From: Cohnella rhizoplanae
GTDB lineage: Bacteria > Bacillota > Bacilli > Paenibacillales > Paenibacillaceae
Direction of reading: 5' to 3'
Assembly: GCF_948329515.1 (NCBI RefSeq)
Contig: NZ_CAOJCN010000001.1
Location: forward strand, 248,001-312,000
DNA length: 64,000 nucleotides
In this document: piece after piece, positions 56,323 to 64,000 of the stretch
Numbering within the stretch: the stretch's first letter is position 1
How the letters are laid out: each line of letters starts with the position of its first letter
Translations under genes and position numbers: made by a program
The notes under the pieces: generated by a model
What the model saw: the letters and a program-made list of their open reading frames with translations, nothing else
What the model was told of the DNA's origin: nothing
Databases searched by the model: none

Positions 56323-56760
56323 ATGTTTTTAGGGGAATACCAGCATTCGATCGACGACAAAGGCCGAATCATTATTCCCGCTAAATTCCGCGACGCGCTG
56401 GGCGCCGACTTCATCGTCACCCGCGGGCTCGACAACTGTTTGTTCGTCTATCCCCGCGAGGAGTGGGCGCAGCTGGAGCAGCGGCTTCGGGCGCTGCCGT
56501 CGATGGCGGCGGGCGCCAGAGCGTTTTCCCGTCTGCTGTTCTCCGGCGCTTCCGAGGGCGAGTGGGACAAACAGGGAAGGGTCAACCTTCCGAACCACCT
56601 GCGAGACTATGCCAAGCTGGACAAGGAATGCACGATTATCGGCGTATCCACGAGAGTGGAGATTTGGGACAAGGCGACTTGGGAAGCCTATAGTCATGCC
56701 TCCGAGGAATCGTTCAACGAGATCGCGGAGAAGCTGGTCGATTTCGATTTTCATTTCTGA
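56323..56760 (+). CDS. mraZ: transcriptional regulator MraZ
   Basis: A 145-aa ring-forming regulator of the AbrB/SpoVT fold with two repeats, DDKGRIIIPAKFRDALG and DKQGRVNLPNHLRDYA. The ATG at 56323 follows GGAGGGGGTG at 10 nt. It opens the mra/dcw cluster and should repress or tune it through the repeat array just upstream. Confidence 0.96.
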   Translation: MFLGEYQHSIDDKGRIIIPAKFRDALGADFIVTRGLDNCLFVYPREEWAQLEQRLRALPSMAAGARAFSRLLFSGASEGEWDKQGRVNLPNHLRDYAKLDKECTIIGVSTRVEIWDKATWEAYSHASEESFNEIAEKLVDFDFHF

Positions 56761-56865
56761 AGCAAGGGCGATCGTCGCGCGGGTCCCGAATTAGTTTACA
56801 CATCACCAATACATAGACAGAAGCAGCCGACAGCATGACCGCGAGGGTTGCCGGGAGGCCATATT

Positions 56866-57837
56866 TTGTTCCACCACATCACAGTGCTCAAAGAAGAAGC
56901 GGTAGAGGGTCTGAATATCCGCGAAGACGGCATCTACGTCGATTGCACCCTGGGAGGCGCGGGACACAGCGAAGCGATCGCCTCGCGCCTCGCCCCCGGA
57001 GGCAGGCTTATCGGCCTGGATCAGGACGACACCGCTCTCGCCCACGCGCGCGAGCGACTGGCGCCATATGGAGACATCGTGACGCTGGTGAAAAGCAACT
57101 TCCGGCACCTCGCGGACGCGCTGCGGCAAGCTGGCGTGCCGGAGAAGAACGGCGTGCCCCAGGTAGACGGCATACTGTTCGATCTGGGCGTATCCAGCCC
57201 GCAGCTGGACGAAGCCGACCGAGGCTTCAGCTACAATCATGACGCTGAACTCGACATGCGCATGGACCGCAGCCAGTCGCTCAGCGCCCGCGAGGTCGTG
57301 AACGAGTGGGACGAGCGGGAGCTGTCGCGCATCCTGCGCGATTACGGCGAGGAGAAGTTCGCGCGCAAGATCGCAAGGCATCTGGTGGAATCGAGAGCCA
57401 AGTCGCCGATCGAGACGACCGGCCAGCTGGCCGAGCTCGTGAAGACCGCCATTCCCGCGGCCGCGAGGCGTACGGGAGGCCACCCCGCGAAGCGTGCCTT
57501 CCAGGCGATCCGCATCGCGGTCAACGACGAGCTGGAGGCATTCCGGGACGCGCTCAAGCAAGCGATCGATTGCGCCGCACCCGGCGGACGGATCGCGGTC
57601 ATCACGTTTCATTCGCTAGAGGACCGGATCTGCAAAGAGACATTCGTGAAGGAAGTGCCGGCCAACATCAGCCCGCCGGGATTCCCGGTGACGGTATGGG
57701 GCGAAGGCAGGCTGAAGCTGACGCCGCGCAAGGCGATCGTGCCGACGGACGCGGAACTCGAGCAGAACAACCGGGCGCGCTCGGCGAAACTTAGAATCGC
57801 GGAAAAACTCAATCCGGACGATCGCGAGCCGCAATAA
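56866..57837 (+). CDS. rsmH: 16S rRNA (cytosine(1402)-N4)-methyltransferase RsmH
   Basis: A 323-aa SAM methyltransferase (MraW). The TTG at 56866 gives [16 protein letters not shown], the conserved N-terminus, with GGGAGG 8 nt upstream; earlier in-frame codons lack support. SAM-binding motif: [15 protein letters not shown]. Others: [19 protein letters not shown] and [10 protein letters not shown]. Order mraZ-rsmH-ftsL is standard. Confidence 0.96.
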   Translation: MFHHITVLKEEAVEGLNIREDGIYVDCTLGGAGHSEAIASRLAPGGRLIGLDQDDTALAHARERLAPYGDIVTLVKSNFRHLADALRQAGVPEKNGVPQVDGILFDLGVSSPQLDEADRGFSYNHDAELDMRMDRSQSLSAREVVNEWDERELSRILRDYGEEKFARKIARHLVESRAKSPIETTGQLAELVKTAIPAAARRTGGHPAKRAFQAIRIAVNDELEAFRDALKQAIDCAAPGGRIAVITFHSLEDRICKETFVKEVPANISPPGFPVTVWGEGRLKLTPRKAIVPTDAELEQNNRARSAKLRIAEKLNPDDREPQ

Positions 57838-57926
57838 GGGTCGAACCGGCTTAACGGCCGGCGTACGTTCGCATCGGATCGAAAAATAGAAGCGTCACGA
57901 CATCAAGGCGCGGGGGAGCGTTGATC

Positions 57927-58316
57927 ATGCGTTATTATGGCAATCTGGCCGTCCGAGAGGAACGCCAGCCGGAGCAGCAAAAAAAGCCGCAGCAGCAGCG
58001 GGCCGCGCAGACTGCGACCCACGTACGCCGCAAGAGCATACCGGTCGGCGAGAAGCTGCTGTACCTGCTGACCGTGTTCGTCTGCGTCGCCATGGCGGGA
58101 ATTATTTTATATCGCAACGCCGGTCTGTACGAGATGAATCGCGATATTCAGCAAACGACGAGCGAGTACGAGACGAGCGCCGATCAGACCAAGGAACTGC
58201 AGCGCGAGGTGGACAAGCTGCGGGATCCCGCGCGGATCCAGCGGCTGGCGACGGAAAAAGGCTACGTGTTTAACAACGGCCAGAAGCCGCTGACGCTGTC
58301 CGCCGACGGAAATTAA
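57927..58316 (+). CDS. ftsL: cell division protein FtsL
   Basis: A 129-aa bitopic protein. The ATG at 57927 follows CGGGGGAG. Residues 1-40 are Gln- and Arg-rich cytoplasmic, 42-62 form the membrane helix, and 65-105 an extracellular coiled coil with heptads (REVDKLRDPARIQRLATEKG). It acts with DivIC and DivIB in the division complex. Sequence is weakly conserved, but topology and position make the call secure. Confidence 0.9.
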   Translation: MRYYGNLAVREERQPEQQKKPQQQRAAQTATHVRRKSIPVGEKLLYLLTVFVCVAMAGIILYRNAGLYEMNRDIQQTTSEYETSADQTKELQREVDKLRDPARIQRLATEKGYVFNNGQKPLTLSADGN

Positions 58317-58364
58317 GGGCCCGATAGCCGACGCTTAGCCCGAATCGAACGGAAGGTGAGGGAA

Positions 58365-60677
58365 ATGACGAAAAGAATCAAATTGCGCACGCTGCTGGCG
58401 GGAGGGGTAATTACCCTCCTGTTTGTCGCTTTATGGGGACGAATTTATTGGGTGCAGGTGGCGCATGCGGAATTCTGGTCCGAGCAAGCCCGCAATACGT
58501 GGGTCACGACCAAGAAGCTCGTCCAGGAACGCGGCACGATCTCCGACCGCTCCGGCACCGTACTGGCCGGGGACGCCGCCGCGTATACCTTGGCGCTGAG
58601 CCCCAAGATTATTCACGAGCTGAACGACGCCAATCCCCAGTGGAAGCTTATCGACCAGATCGCGTCCAAGGTGACCAACATACTCGGCAAGCCCGAGGAC
58701 CAGGTCCGCAAGATCATCGACGCCAAGACGAGCAAGGGCGTCTACTACCCCCAGCGCGAGGTGCAGCCCGAGGGCTGGAAGGTCGATAAAGAGGTCGCCG
58801 ACCGGCTGACGGCATTCCGCGATCAGATGCGCGAGTTGACGGGCAAAAAGGACGTCGGCATCTACCTGATCGAGGACAAGAAGCGCTATTATCCGAACGG
58901 TTCGCTCGCTTCCCAGATTCTCGGTTATCAGAACAAGGAAGGCACGGCCATCATGGGGCTCGAAAAGTCGCTCGACGGCGAGCTCAAGGGCGAGGGGGGC
59001 TCCATTACTTACGTCAAAGACGGCAAGCGCACGCAGCTCGCGGACGGCGAGATCGAGGCGAAGCAGGCGATCGACGGCAAGAACGTCATGCTGACGATCG
59101 ACCGCGACATCCAGTATTATATGGAGCAGGCGATGAAGACGGCTTACGAGCAGTACCACCCGCTCAGCATGACCGCGATCGCGGCCGATCCGAAGACGAT
59201 GGACATTCTCGGCATGGTCAGCCTGCCGGACTTCGACCCCAACAACTACTGGGACTATGCGAAGGATCAATCCTCGTTCAAGAACAACGCGGTGCAGTCC
59301 ATTTACGAGCCGGGCTCTACGTTCAAGATCGTGACGCTCGCGGCGGCCGTCCAGGAAGGGCTGTTCAACCCGAACGACAAATATATGTCGGGCAGCGTGG
59401 CGATCCCGAAGTCGGCGCCCGTCAACGATATCAAGCGCGGCGGCTGGGGCGAGATCACGTACCTCGAGGGCCTGAAGCGTTCGAGTAACGTAGCGTTCGT
59501 CAAGCTGGGCTACGAGAAGCTGGGCAAAGACAAATTCAAACAGTATATCGACAACTTCGGATTCGGTCATAAGACCGGCATCGAGCTGGCGGGCGAGATC
59601 GCGGGCACCACGCAGCTGACATGGGAGCGGGACTACGCCGCGGCGACCTTCGGACAGGCCGTGTCCGTCACGCCGATCCAGCAAGTCGCCGCCGTTGCCG
59701 CCGTCGCCAACGGCGGTAAGCTGATGACCCCGCATATCATCAAGTCGATCTCGGATCCGAATACCGGAGAGAAGGCCGTCACCGAGCCCAAGGTCATCCG
59801 TCAGGTCATCTCGGAGCAGACGTCCAAGAAGGTCGGCGAATACCTGGAGCAGGTCGTCAGCGACAAAGAAATCGGCACCGGGCGCAACGCCTACATAGAG
59901 GGCTATCGGATCGCGGGCAAGACGGGTACGGCGCAGAAGGTCATCGGGACGGGCTACGCCGAAGACAAATTCGTCGTATCGTTCATCGGCTACGCGCCGG
60001 TCGAGGATCCGAAGATCGTCCTGTACGTGCTCGTGGACGAGCCGGACGACGAGACGTTGGGCGGAGGCTCCGTCGCCGCTCCGATTTTTAAGGAGATTAT
60101 GCAAAAATCCCTCCTTCATCTCGGCGTGCTGCCGGCTATCGCGAAGGATGCGGACAAGGACGAGAAGGACGATCCCGCAGCGACGCCGGCCCCGGTCACG
60201 GCAAAGGTGGTCGACGTAAGCGGCATGACGGCCGCGCAGGCCAAGAGCAAGCTGTCGAACAGCTCGTTCGAGGCGCTCGTGCTCGGCAAAGGGGACAAGG
60301 TGATCTCGCAGCTGCCCAAGGCGGGCACGATGCTGCCGACGTCTCAGCACGTGTACCTGTTAACCGAGAAAACGCTGGGAAGCGTGCCGAGCTTCAAGGG
60401 ATTGTCCCTGCGGGACGCGCTGGATATGTGTTCGCTGCTCGGCGCATCCTGTACGGCCAGCGGCCAGGGCTACGTGTCCGACCAGCTGGCGGCGCGAAAC
60501 GGCGAAAAGCTGTCGATCGCGCTGACGCTGTCCGCCCCGGCCGGCGCCGCCAAGACGGAAGGGCATGCCTCGGACGCGGAGGACGCGAAAGCGGGCGAAG
60601 GGGATAAGCAGGTACAGGCAGGCGGCGAAGGCGCGGGCAACGTGGACGACAGCGCCGTCGGCGACGCCGGCGATTAG
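58365..60677 (+). CDS. pbpB: division-specific penicillin-binding protein 2B
   Basis: A 770-aa class B transpeptidase. The ATG at 58365 follows GGAAGGTGAGG. One membrane helix (about 10-29), a dimerisation domain (about 55-235), then the transpeptidase with active-site EPGSTFK, SSN in KRSSNVAF and KTGT in IAGKTGTAQK. Two PASTA domains follow (about 616-740), then an acidic, Gly-rich tail. Septal peptidoglycan synthesis with FtsW. The two PASTA domains separate it from SpoVD, which has one. Confidence 0.95.
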   Translation: MTKRIKLRTLLAGGVITLLFVALWGRIYWVQVAHAEFWSEQARNTWVTTKKLVQERGTISDRSGTVLAGDAAAYTLALSPKIIHELNDANPQWKLIDQIASKVTNILGKPEDQVRKIIDAKTSKGVYYPQREVQPEGWKVDKEVADRLTAFRDQMRELTGKKDVGIYLIEDKKRYYPNGSLASQILGYQNKEGTAIMGLEKSLDGELKGEGGSITYVKDGKRTQLADGEIEAKQAIDGKNVMLTIDRDIQYYMEQAMKTAYEQYHPLSMTAIAADPKTMDILGMVSLPDFDPNNYWDYAKDQSSFKNNAVQSIYEPGSTFKIVTLAAAVQEGLFNPNDKYMSGSVAIPKSAPVNDIKRGGWGEITYLEGLKRSSNVAFVKLGYEKLGKDKFKQYIDNFGFGHKTGIELAGEIAGTTQLTWERDYAAATFGQAVSVTPIQQVAAVAAVANGGKLMTPHIIKSISDPNTGEKAVTEPKVIRQVISEQTSKKVGEYLEQVVSDKEIGTGRNAYIEGYRIAGKTGTAQKVIGTGYAEDKFVVSFIGYAPVEDPKIVLYVLVDEPDDETLGGGSVAAPIFKEIMQKSLLHLGVLPAIAKDADKDEKDDPAATPAPVTAKVVDVSGMTAAQAKSKLSNSSFEALVLGKGDKVISQLPKAGTMLPTSQHVYLLTEKTLGSVPSFKGLSLRDALDMCSLLGASCTASGQGYVSDQLAARNGEKLSIALTLSAPAGAAKTEGHASDAEDAKAGEGDKQVQAGGEGAGNVDDSAVGDAGD

Positions 60678-60791
60678 CGAAGGCGCGGCCCGGTTCGTCC
60701 GGTCCGGACAAGCATAGCTTGTTCTAAGCCCCTTCTCCAAGGAATAGGGTGGGAGTAACGCACCGATATTCCGGGGAGGGGGCTTACCTGC

Positions 60792-62735
60792 GTGAGAATC
60801 TCGCAAGTGACGGTGAGGCGGCGGCTGCTGCTGGCGCTGCTCGCGGTAGGAATCGGATTCATGGCGCTCATCGCGCGCCTCGCATACGTACAGCTGGTCA
60901 AGGGAGGCAAGCTGGCGGAGCAGGCGGAAGAATCGTGGCGCAGGCAGATTCCGTTCGAGGCCAAGAGAGGCACGATCACGGATCGCACGGGCATTAAGCT
61001 CGCGTACAACATCAGTTCGCCGACCGTGTACGCGGTGCCGGCGCAGGTGAAGGACAAGGAAGGCACGGCAAGGAAGCTGGCGCCGCTCATCGGCATGACC
61101 GCGGACAAGGTGGCCGGGATGCTTAAGAAAAAGGAGAGCAACGTGAACCTGCGCCCGGGCGGACGCAAGATCACGCTTGAGCTGGCGCAGGAGATCCGGG
61201 ATCTGGCGCTGCCCGGCATCTATGTCGCAGAAGACAACAAGCGCTTCTATCCGTTCGGCACGATGGCCGCCCAGGTACTGGGCATTACCGGCTACGACAG
61301 CGGCCTGACCGGCGTGGAGAAGCAGTACAATCCATTGCTGTCGGGCACGCGCGGGAACATCTCGTTTCTGACCGACGCCGCCGGGAGGCAGATGCCGAAC
61401 TCGTCCGAGGCTTACCAGCCGCCGCGCGACGGCCTGACGCTGCAGCTGACGATCGACCAGAAGATCCAGTCGATCGTGGAGCGCGAGCTCGACCAGGCGA
61501 TGCTGAAGTATCAGGCCAAGGACGTCATCGCCATCGCCATGGATCCCAAGACGGGCGAGATCCTGGCCATGGGCAGCCGGCCTACGTTTCAGCCCGACCG
61601 TTACCAGGAAGCGGCGCCGGAGGTCTACAACCGCAATCTGCCGATCTGGATGACCTACGAGCCCGGATCGACCTTTAAGATCATCACGCTGTCCGCCGCC
61701 ATCCAGGAGGGCAAGGTGGATTTGAAAAACGAGCGCTTTTACGATCCCGGATTCGTCGAAGTCGGCGGGGCGAGGCTGCGCTGCTGGAAGAAGGGCGGTC
61801 ACGGGAGCCAGTCCTTCCTCGAGGTCGTGGAAAATTCCTGCAACCCGGGCTTCGTGACCCTGGGGCAGCGGCTCGGGAAGGAAAAGCTGTTCTCGTATAT
61901 CAAGGACTTCGGCTTCGGCAAAAGAACCGGGATCGACATCGGCGGCGAAGAAAACGGCATTTTGTTCAAGCTGGCCAATGTCGGGCCGGTGGAGCTGGCT
62001 ACGACGGCGTTCGGGCAGGGGGTGTCCGTGACCCCGATCCAGCAGATTACGGCGGTCGCCGCCGCGATCAACGGAGGCAAGCTGTTCAAACCGCACGTCG
62101 CGAAGGCGTGGGTCAATCCGGAGACGGGCGAGACGCTGCAAGAAATCAAGCCCGAACTCGTGCGCCAGGTCATCTCGCCGGAGACCTCCAAGCAGGTGCG
62201 CGAAGCGCTCGAGAGCGTCGTGGCGCAGGGGACCGGCGGCAACGCGTTTTTGGACGGCTACAGGGTCGGCGGCAAGACGGGAACCGCGCAGAAGGTCATT
62301 AACGGCGTCTACTCGGCGAGCGAGCACATCGTTTCTTTTATCGGCTTCGCGCCGGCCGACGATCCGCAGCTGATCGTTTACGTCGCCGTCGACAATCCGC
62401 AGGGTATCCAGTTCGGCGGCGTCGTGGCGGCGCCGATCGTGCGGGGCATCATGGCGGACGCGCTGCCGTATCTGGGCGTCGAGCCCCGCAAGGAGCAGAT
62501 CGGCAAGGAGTACAAGCTGGGCGAGCTGCCGATGGTGAACGTGCCGAACCTCGTGGGCAAGACGGTGTCCGACTTGTACGAGGATATGAACATGAACTTC
62601 CAGCTGTCGTCCTCCGGCAAGGGAGACACGGTGCTGCGCCAGGCGCCGGCAGCGGGCCAGCGCGTGCAGAAAGGCTCGGTCATCCGGATCTATCTCGGCA
62701 GCGAGGGCGAACGGCCTCCGGTCGGCGCGGATTGA
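60792..62735 (+). CDS. spoVD: stage V sporulation protein D (SpoVD), penicillin-binding protein
   Basis: A 647-aa class B transpeptidase made in the mother cell for spore cortex. GTG start behind GGGGAGGG. Membrane helix at about 12-31; active site EPGSTFK, second motif ENSCNPGF (SxN with Cys at x), third GGKTGTAQK. One C-terminal PASTA domain (about 573-638). The gap before it holds a 15-bp palindrome ACAAGC-ATA-GCTTGT (60708-60722); no clear SigmaE promoter was recognised. Confidence 0.94.
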   Translation: MRISQVTVRRRLLLALLAVGIGFMALIARLAYVQLVKGGKLAEQAEESWRRQIPFEAKRGTITDRTGIKLAYNISSPTVYAVPAQVKDKEGTARKLAPLIGMTADKVAGMLKKKESNVNLRPGGRKITLELAQEIRDLALPGIYVAEDNKRFYPFGTMAAQVLGITGYDSGLTGVEKQYNPLLSGTRGNISFLTDAAGRQMPNSSEAYQPPRDGLTLQLTIDQKIQSIVERELDQAMLKYQAKDVIAIAMDPKTGEILAMGSRPTFQPDRYQEAAPEVYNRNLPIWMTYEPGSTFKIITLSAAIQEGKVDLKNERFYDPGFVEVGGARLRCWKKGGHGSQSFLEVVENSCNPGFVTLGQRLGKEKLFSYIKDFGFGKRTGIDIGGEENGILFKLANVGPVELATTAFGQGVSVTPIQQITAVAAAINGGKLFKPHVAKAWVNPETGETLQEIKPELVRQVISPETSKQVREALESVVAQGTGGNAFLDGYRVGGKTGTAQKVINGVYSASEHIVSFIGFAPADDPQLIVYVAVDNPQGIQFGGVVAAPIVRGIMADALPYLGVEPRKEQIGKEYKLGELPMVNVPNLVGKTVSDLYEDMNMNFQLSSSGKGDTVLRQAPAAGQRVQKGSVIRIYLGSEGERPPVGAD

Positions 62736-62783
62736 GTCCGGTCAGCGGTCGCGGACACCCGAATGCCAAGTCTTTCCTTCCTC

Positions 62784-62812
62784 TTGTTTGAAAAGCCGGC
62801 ATGGCGGATAAT
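62784..62812 (+). promoter_or_regulatory. SigmaA-type promoter before murE
   Basis: TTGTTT (62784-62789), a 17-bp spacer and GATAAT (62807-62812) lie 80 nt before the murE ATG, giving the wall-synthesis genes a start independent of spoVD. Confidence 0.6.
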
Positions 62813-62891
62813 GTACGCATAGGAAAATGGATCAATATTTCAATCACGCGAAATAGCAAAACTGCTGTTTGCCGAAGGAGCTGAACGTGCG

Positions 62892-64000
62892 ATGCGATTA
62901 AATCAATTGGCCAAGGAACTGCTGCTGCATCGGATCATCGGCGACGACGGCGTCGACATTCGGGGGATCGAGTCGGACTCGAGAGCCGTGGAGGCGGGAC
63001 AGCTGTTCTTCTGCCTCCCGGGCCATCGGGTCGACGGACATGACTTCGCGCCGCAGGCGCTGGAGCGCGGCGCCGCCGCGCTCGTGGTCTCGCGGGAGCT
63101 GCCGCTGCCCGCGCCGCAGCTGGTCGTGCCCGACGTGCGCCGCGCGCTCGCGGTGCTGGCGGACAGCTGGTACGGCCATCCGTCGCGCAAGCTCCGGCCC
63201 ATCGGCGTGACCGGCACCAACGGCAAGACGACGACCACGTACCTGATCGAGCGCATCCTGAGCGACGCCGGGATCTCGCCCGGCGTCATCGGCACGATCG
63301 AGGCGAGGTATGCGGGCAATAGCTATCCGATGTCCGGGACGACGCCGGACATTCAGCCGTTGCAGCGTCTGCTGGGCGCCATGGCGGATGCCGGAACGGA
63401 GCGGGCCGTCATGGAGGTGAGCTCGCACGCGCTGGAGCAGGGCAGAACGTGGGGAACCAAGTTTAAGACGGCTATTTTTACCAATCTGACGCAGGACCAC
63501 CTCGACTATCACGTCACGATGGAAGCGTACGCCGCCGCGAAGGGATTGTTCTTCTCTAGGCTGGGCAACGACTACGGCGCCGGTCCCGAGGATCGCGCGT
63601 ATGCCGTGCTGAACGCCGACGACGAGGTGTCCGCCAAGTTCGCCAGGCTGACGGCGGCGGAGATCGTCACTTACGGCATCGACAGGGAGGCGGACGTACG
63701 CGCGACGAACCTGCGGATCTCGTCCCGCGGCACCTCGTTCGACGTCGAGACGTTCCGCGGATCGCGGCCCGTGCAGCTGCGCATGGTCGGCAAGTTCAAC
63801 GCGTATAACGCGCTCGCCTCGCTAGCCGCCGCCCTGGTCGAGGGCATCGGACTGGACGCGGCCGTCGCCAGTCTCGAAGCGGTGCCGGGCGTGCCCGGCC
63901 GCGTCGAGGCCGTCGACGAGGGCCAGCCCTACGCGGTCGTCGTCGACTACGCGCATACGCCCGACGGTCTCGACAACGTGCTGCGCGCCGTGCGCGAGAT
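62892..64000 (+). CDS. murE: UDP-MurNAc-L-Ala-D-Glu diaminopimelate ligase MurE, 3' partial
   Basis: The window ends inside this gene after 369 codons. ATG at 62892 follows GAAGGAG. Domain 1 (residues 1-100) is typical of MurE (IRGIESDSRAVEAGQLFFCL). The central ATP site is GVTGTNGKTTTTYLI; then VMEVSSHALEQGR and FTNLTQDHLDYH. The C-terminal part just begins with VVVDYAHTPDGLDNVL. The substrate-specifying DNPR-type motif lies beyond the edge; meso-diaminopimelate is expected for a Bacillales member. Confidence 0.95.
   Translation, partial: MRLNQLAKELLLHRIIGDDGVDIRGIESDSRAVEAGQLFFCLPGHRVDGHDFAPQALERGAAALVVSRELPLPAPQLVVPDVRRALAVLADSWYGHPSRKLRPIGVTGTNGKTTTTYLIERILSDAGISPGVIGTIEARYAGNSYPMSGTTPDIQPLQRLLGAMADAGTERAVMEVSSHALEQGRTWGTKFKTAIFTNLTQDHLDYHVTMEAYAAAKGLFFSRLGNDYGAGPEDRAYAVLNADDEVSAKFARLTAAEIVTYGIDREADVRATNLRISSRGTSFDVETFRGSRPVQLRMVGKFNAYNALASLAAALVEGIGLDAAVASLEAVPGVPGRVEAVDEGQPYAVVVDYAHTPDGLDNVLRAVRE

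Overview
The window is a GC-rich stretch of a Gram-positive, endospore-forming chromosome. Gene order follows Bacillales: yqfC-yqfD-phoH-pgpH-ybeY-dgkA-cdd-era-yqzL-recO, then glyQS...dnaG-sigA-trmK, typA-ylaH...ylaJ-ylaK, and bshC...mraZ-rsmH-ftsL-pbpB-spoVD-murE. Sporulation genes (yqfC, yqfD, rsfA, ylaJ-like, spoVD), bacillithiol synthesis (bshC), a T-box in front of glyQS and GC-rich codon use point to a Paenibacillaceae-like organism (Cohnella or Paenibacillus type). This is inference; no 16S rRNA gene is present.

Layout: (1) 1-3750 is a catabolic cluster, probably for sugar acids: a D-threonine-aldolase-like enzyme cut by the left edge, a zinc alcohol dehydrogenase, a fumarylacetoacetate-hydrolase-family enzyme and an SMP-30 lactonase. 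(2) 3900-24823 is a long housekeeping block covering sporulation proteins, c-di-AMP hydrolysis, rRNA maturation, DNA repair, glycyl-tRNA synthetase under T-box control, primase, the main sigma factor and tRNA methylation. It is followed by the RNase P RNA gene. (3) 25444-28645 is a zinc-uptake locus: a Fur-family regulator, then znuC-znuB-znuA behind a good promoter with two Zur-box-like palindromes. (4) 28813-41559 is mixed: two tandem M29 aminopeptidases, the minus-strand bdbD-bdbC thiol-oxidation pair, a secreted subtilase with a large N-terminal extension, a YpuI-like protein, a DUF1540-like protein, a lytic transglycosylase, the cysteine desulfurase-thiI pair for tRNA 4-thiouridine, two divergent TerC-family genes and a small membrane protein. 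(5) 41755-47537 is the typA-ylaK region with an LCP cell-wall ligase. (6) 47741-50541 holds poorly known genes: an orphan solute-binding-like protein overlapping tail-to-tail with a secreted coiled-coil protein, and a DUF2626-like protein. (7) 50846 to the right edge runs through rsfA, panE, bshC and ahcY into the division and cell-wall cluster, ending inside murE.

Most genes are core functions. The more unusual points are the adenosylhomocysteinase gene coupled to bshC just before mraZ; a strict four-copy 10-bp repeat at mraZ; the doubled Zur box; a promoter-to-terminator stretch near 45.2-45.4 kb with no convincing gene; and several long perfect hairpins after genes that lack a U-tract. I did not find a clear new multi-gene defence or mobile system, and I see no insertion sequences, CRISPR arrays, tRNAs or prophage genes.
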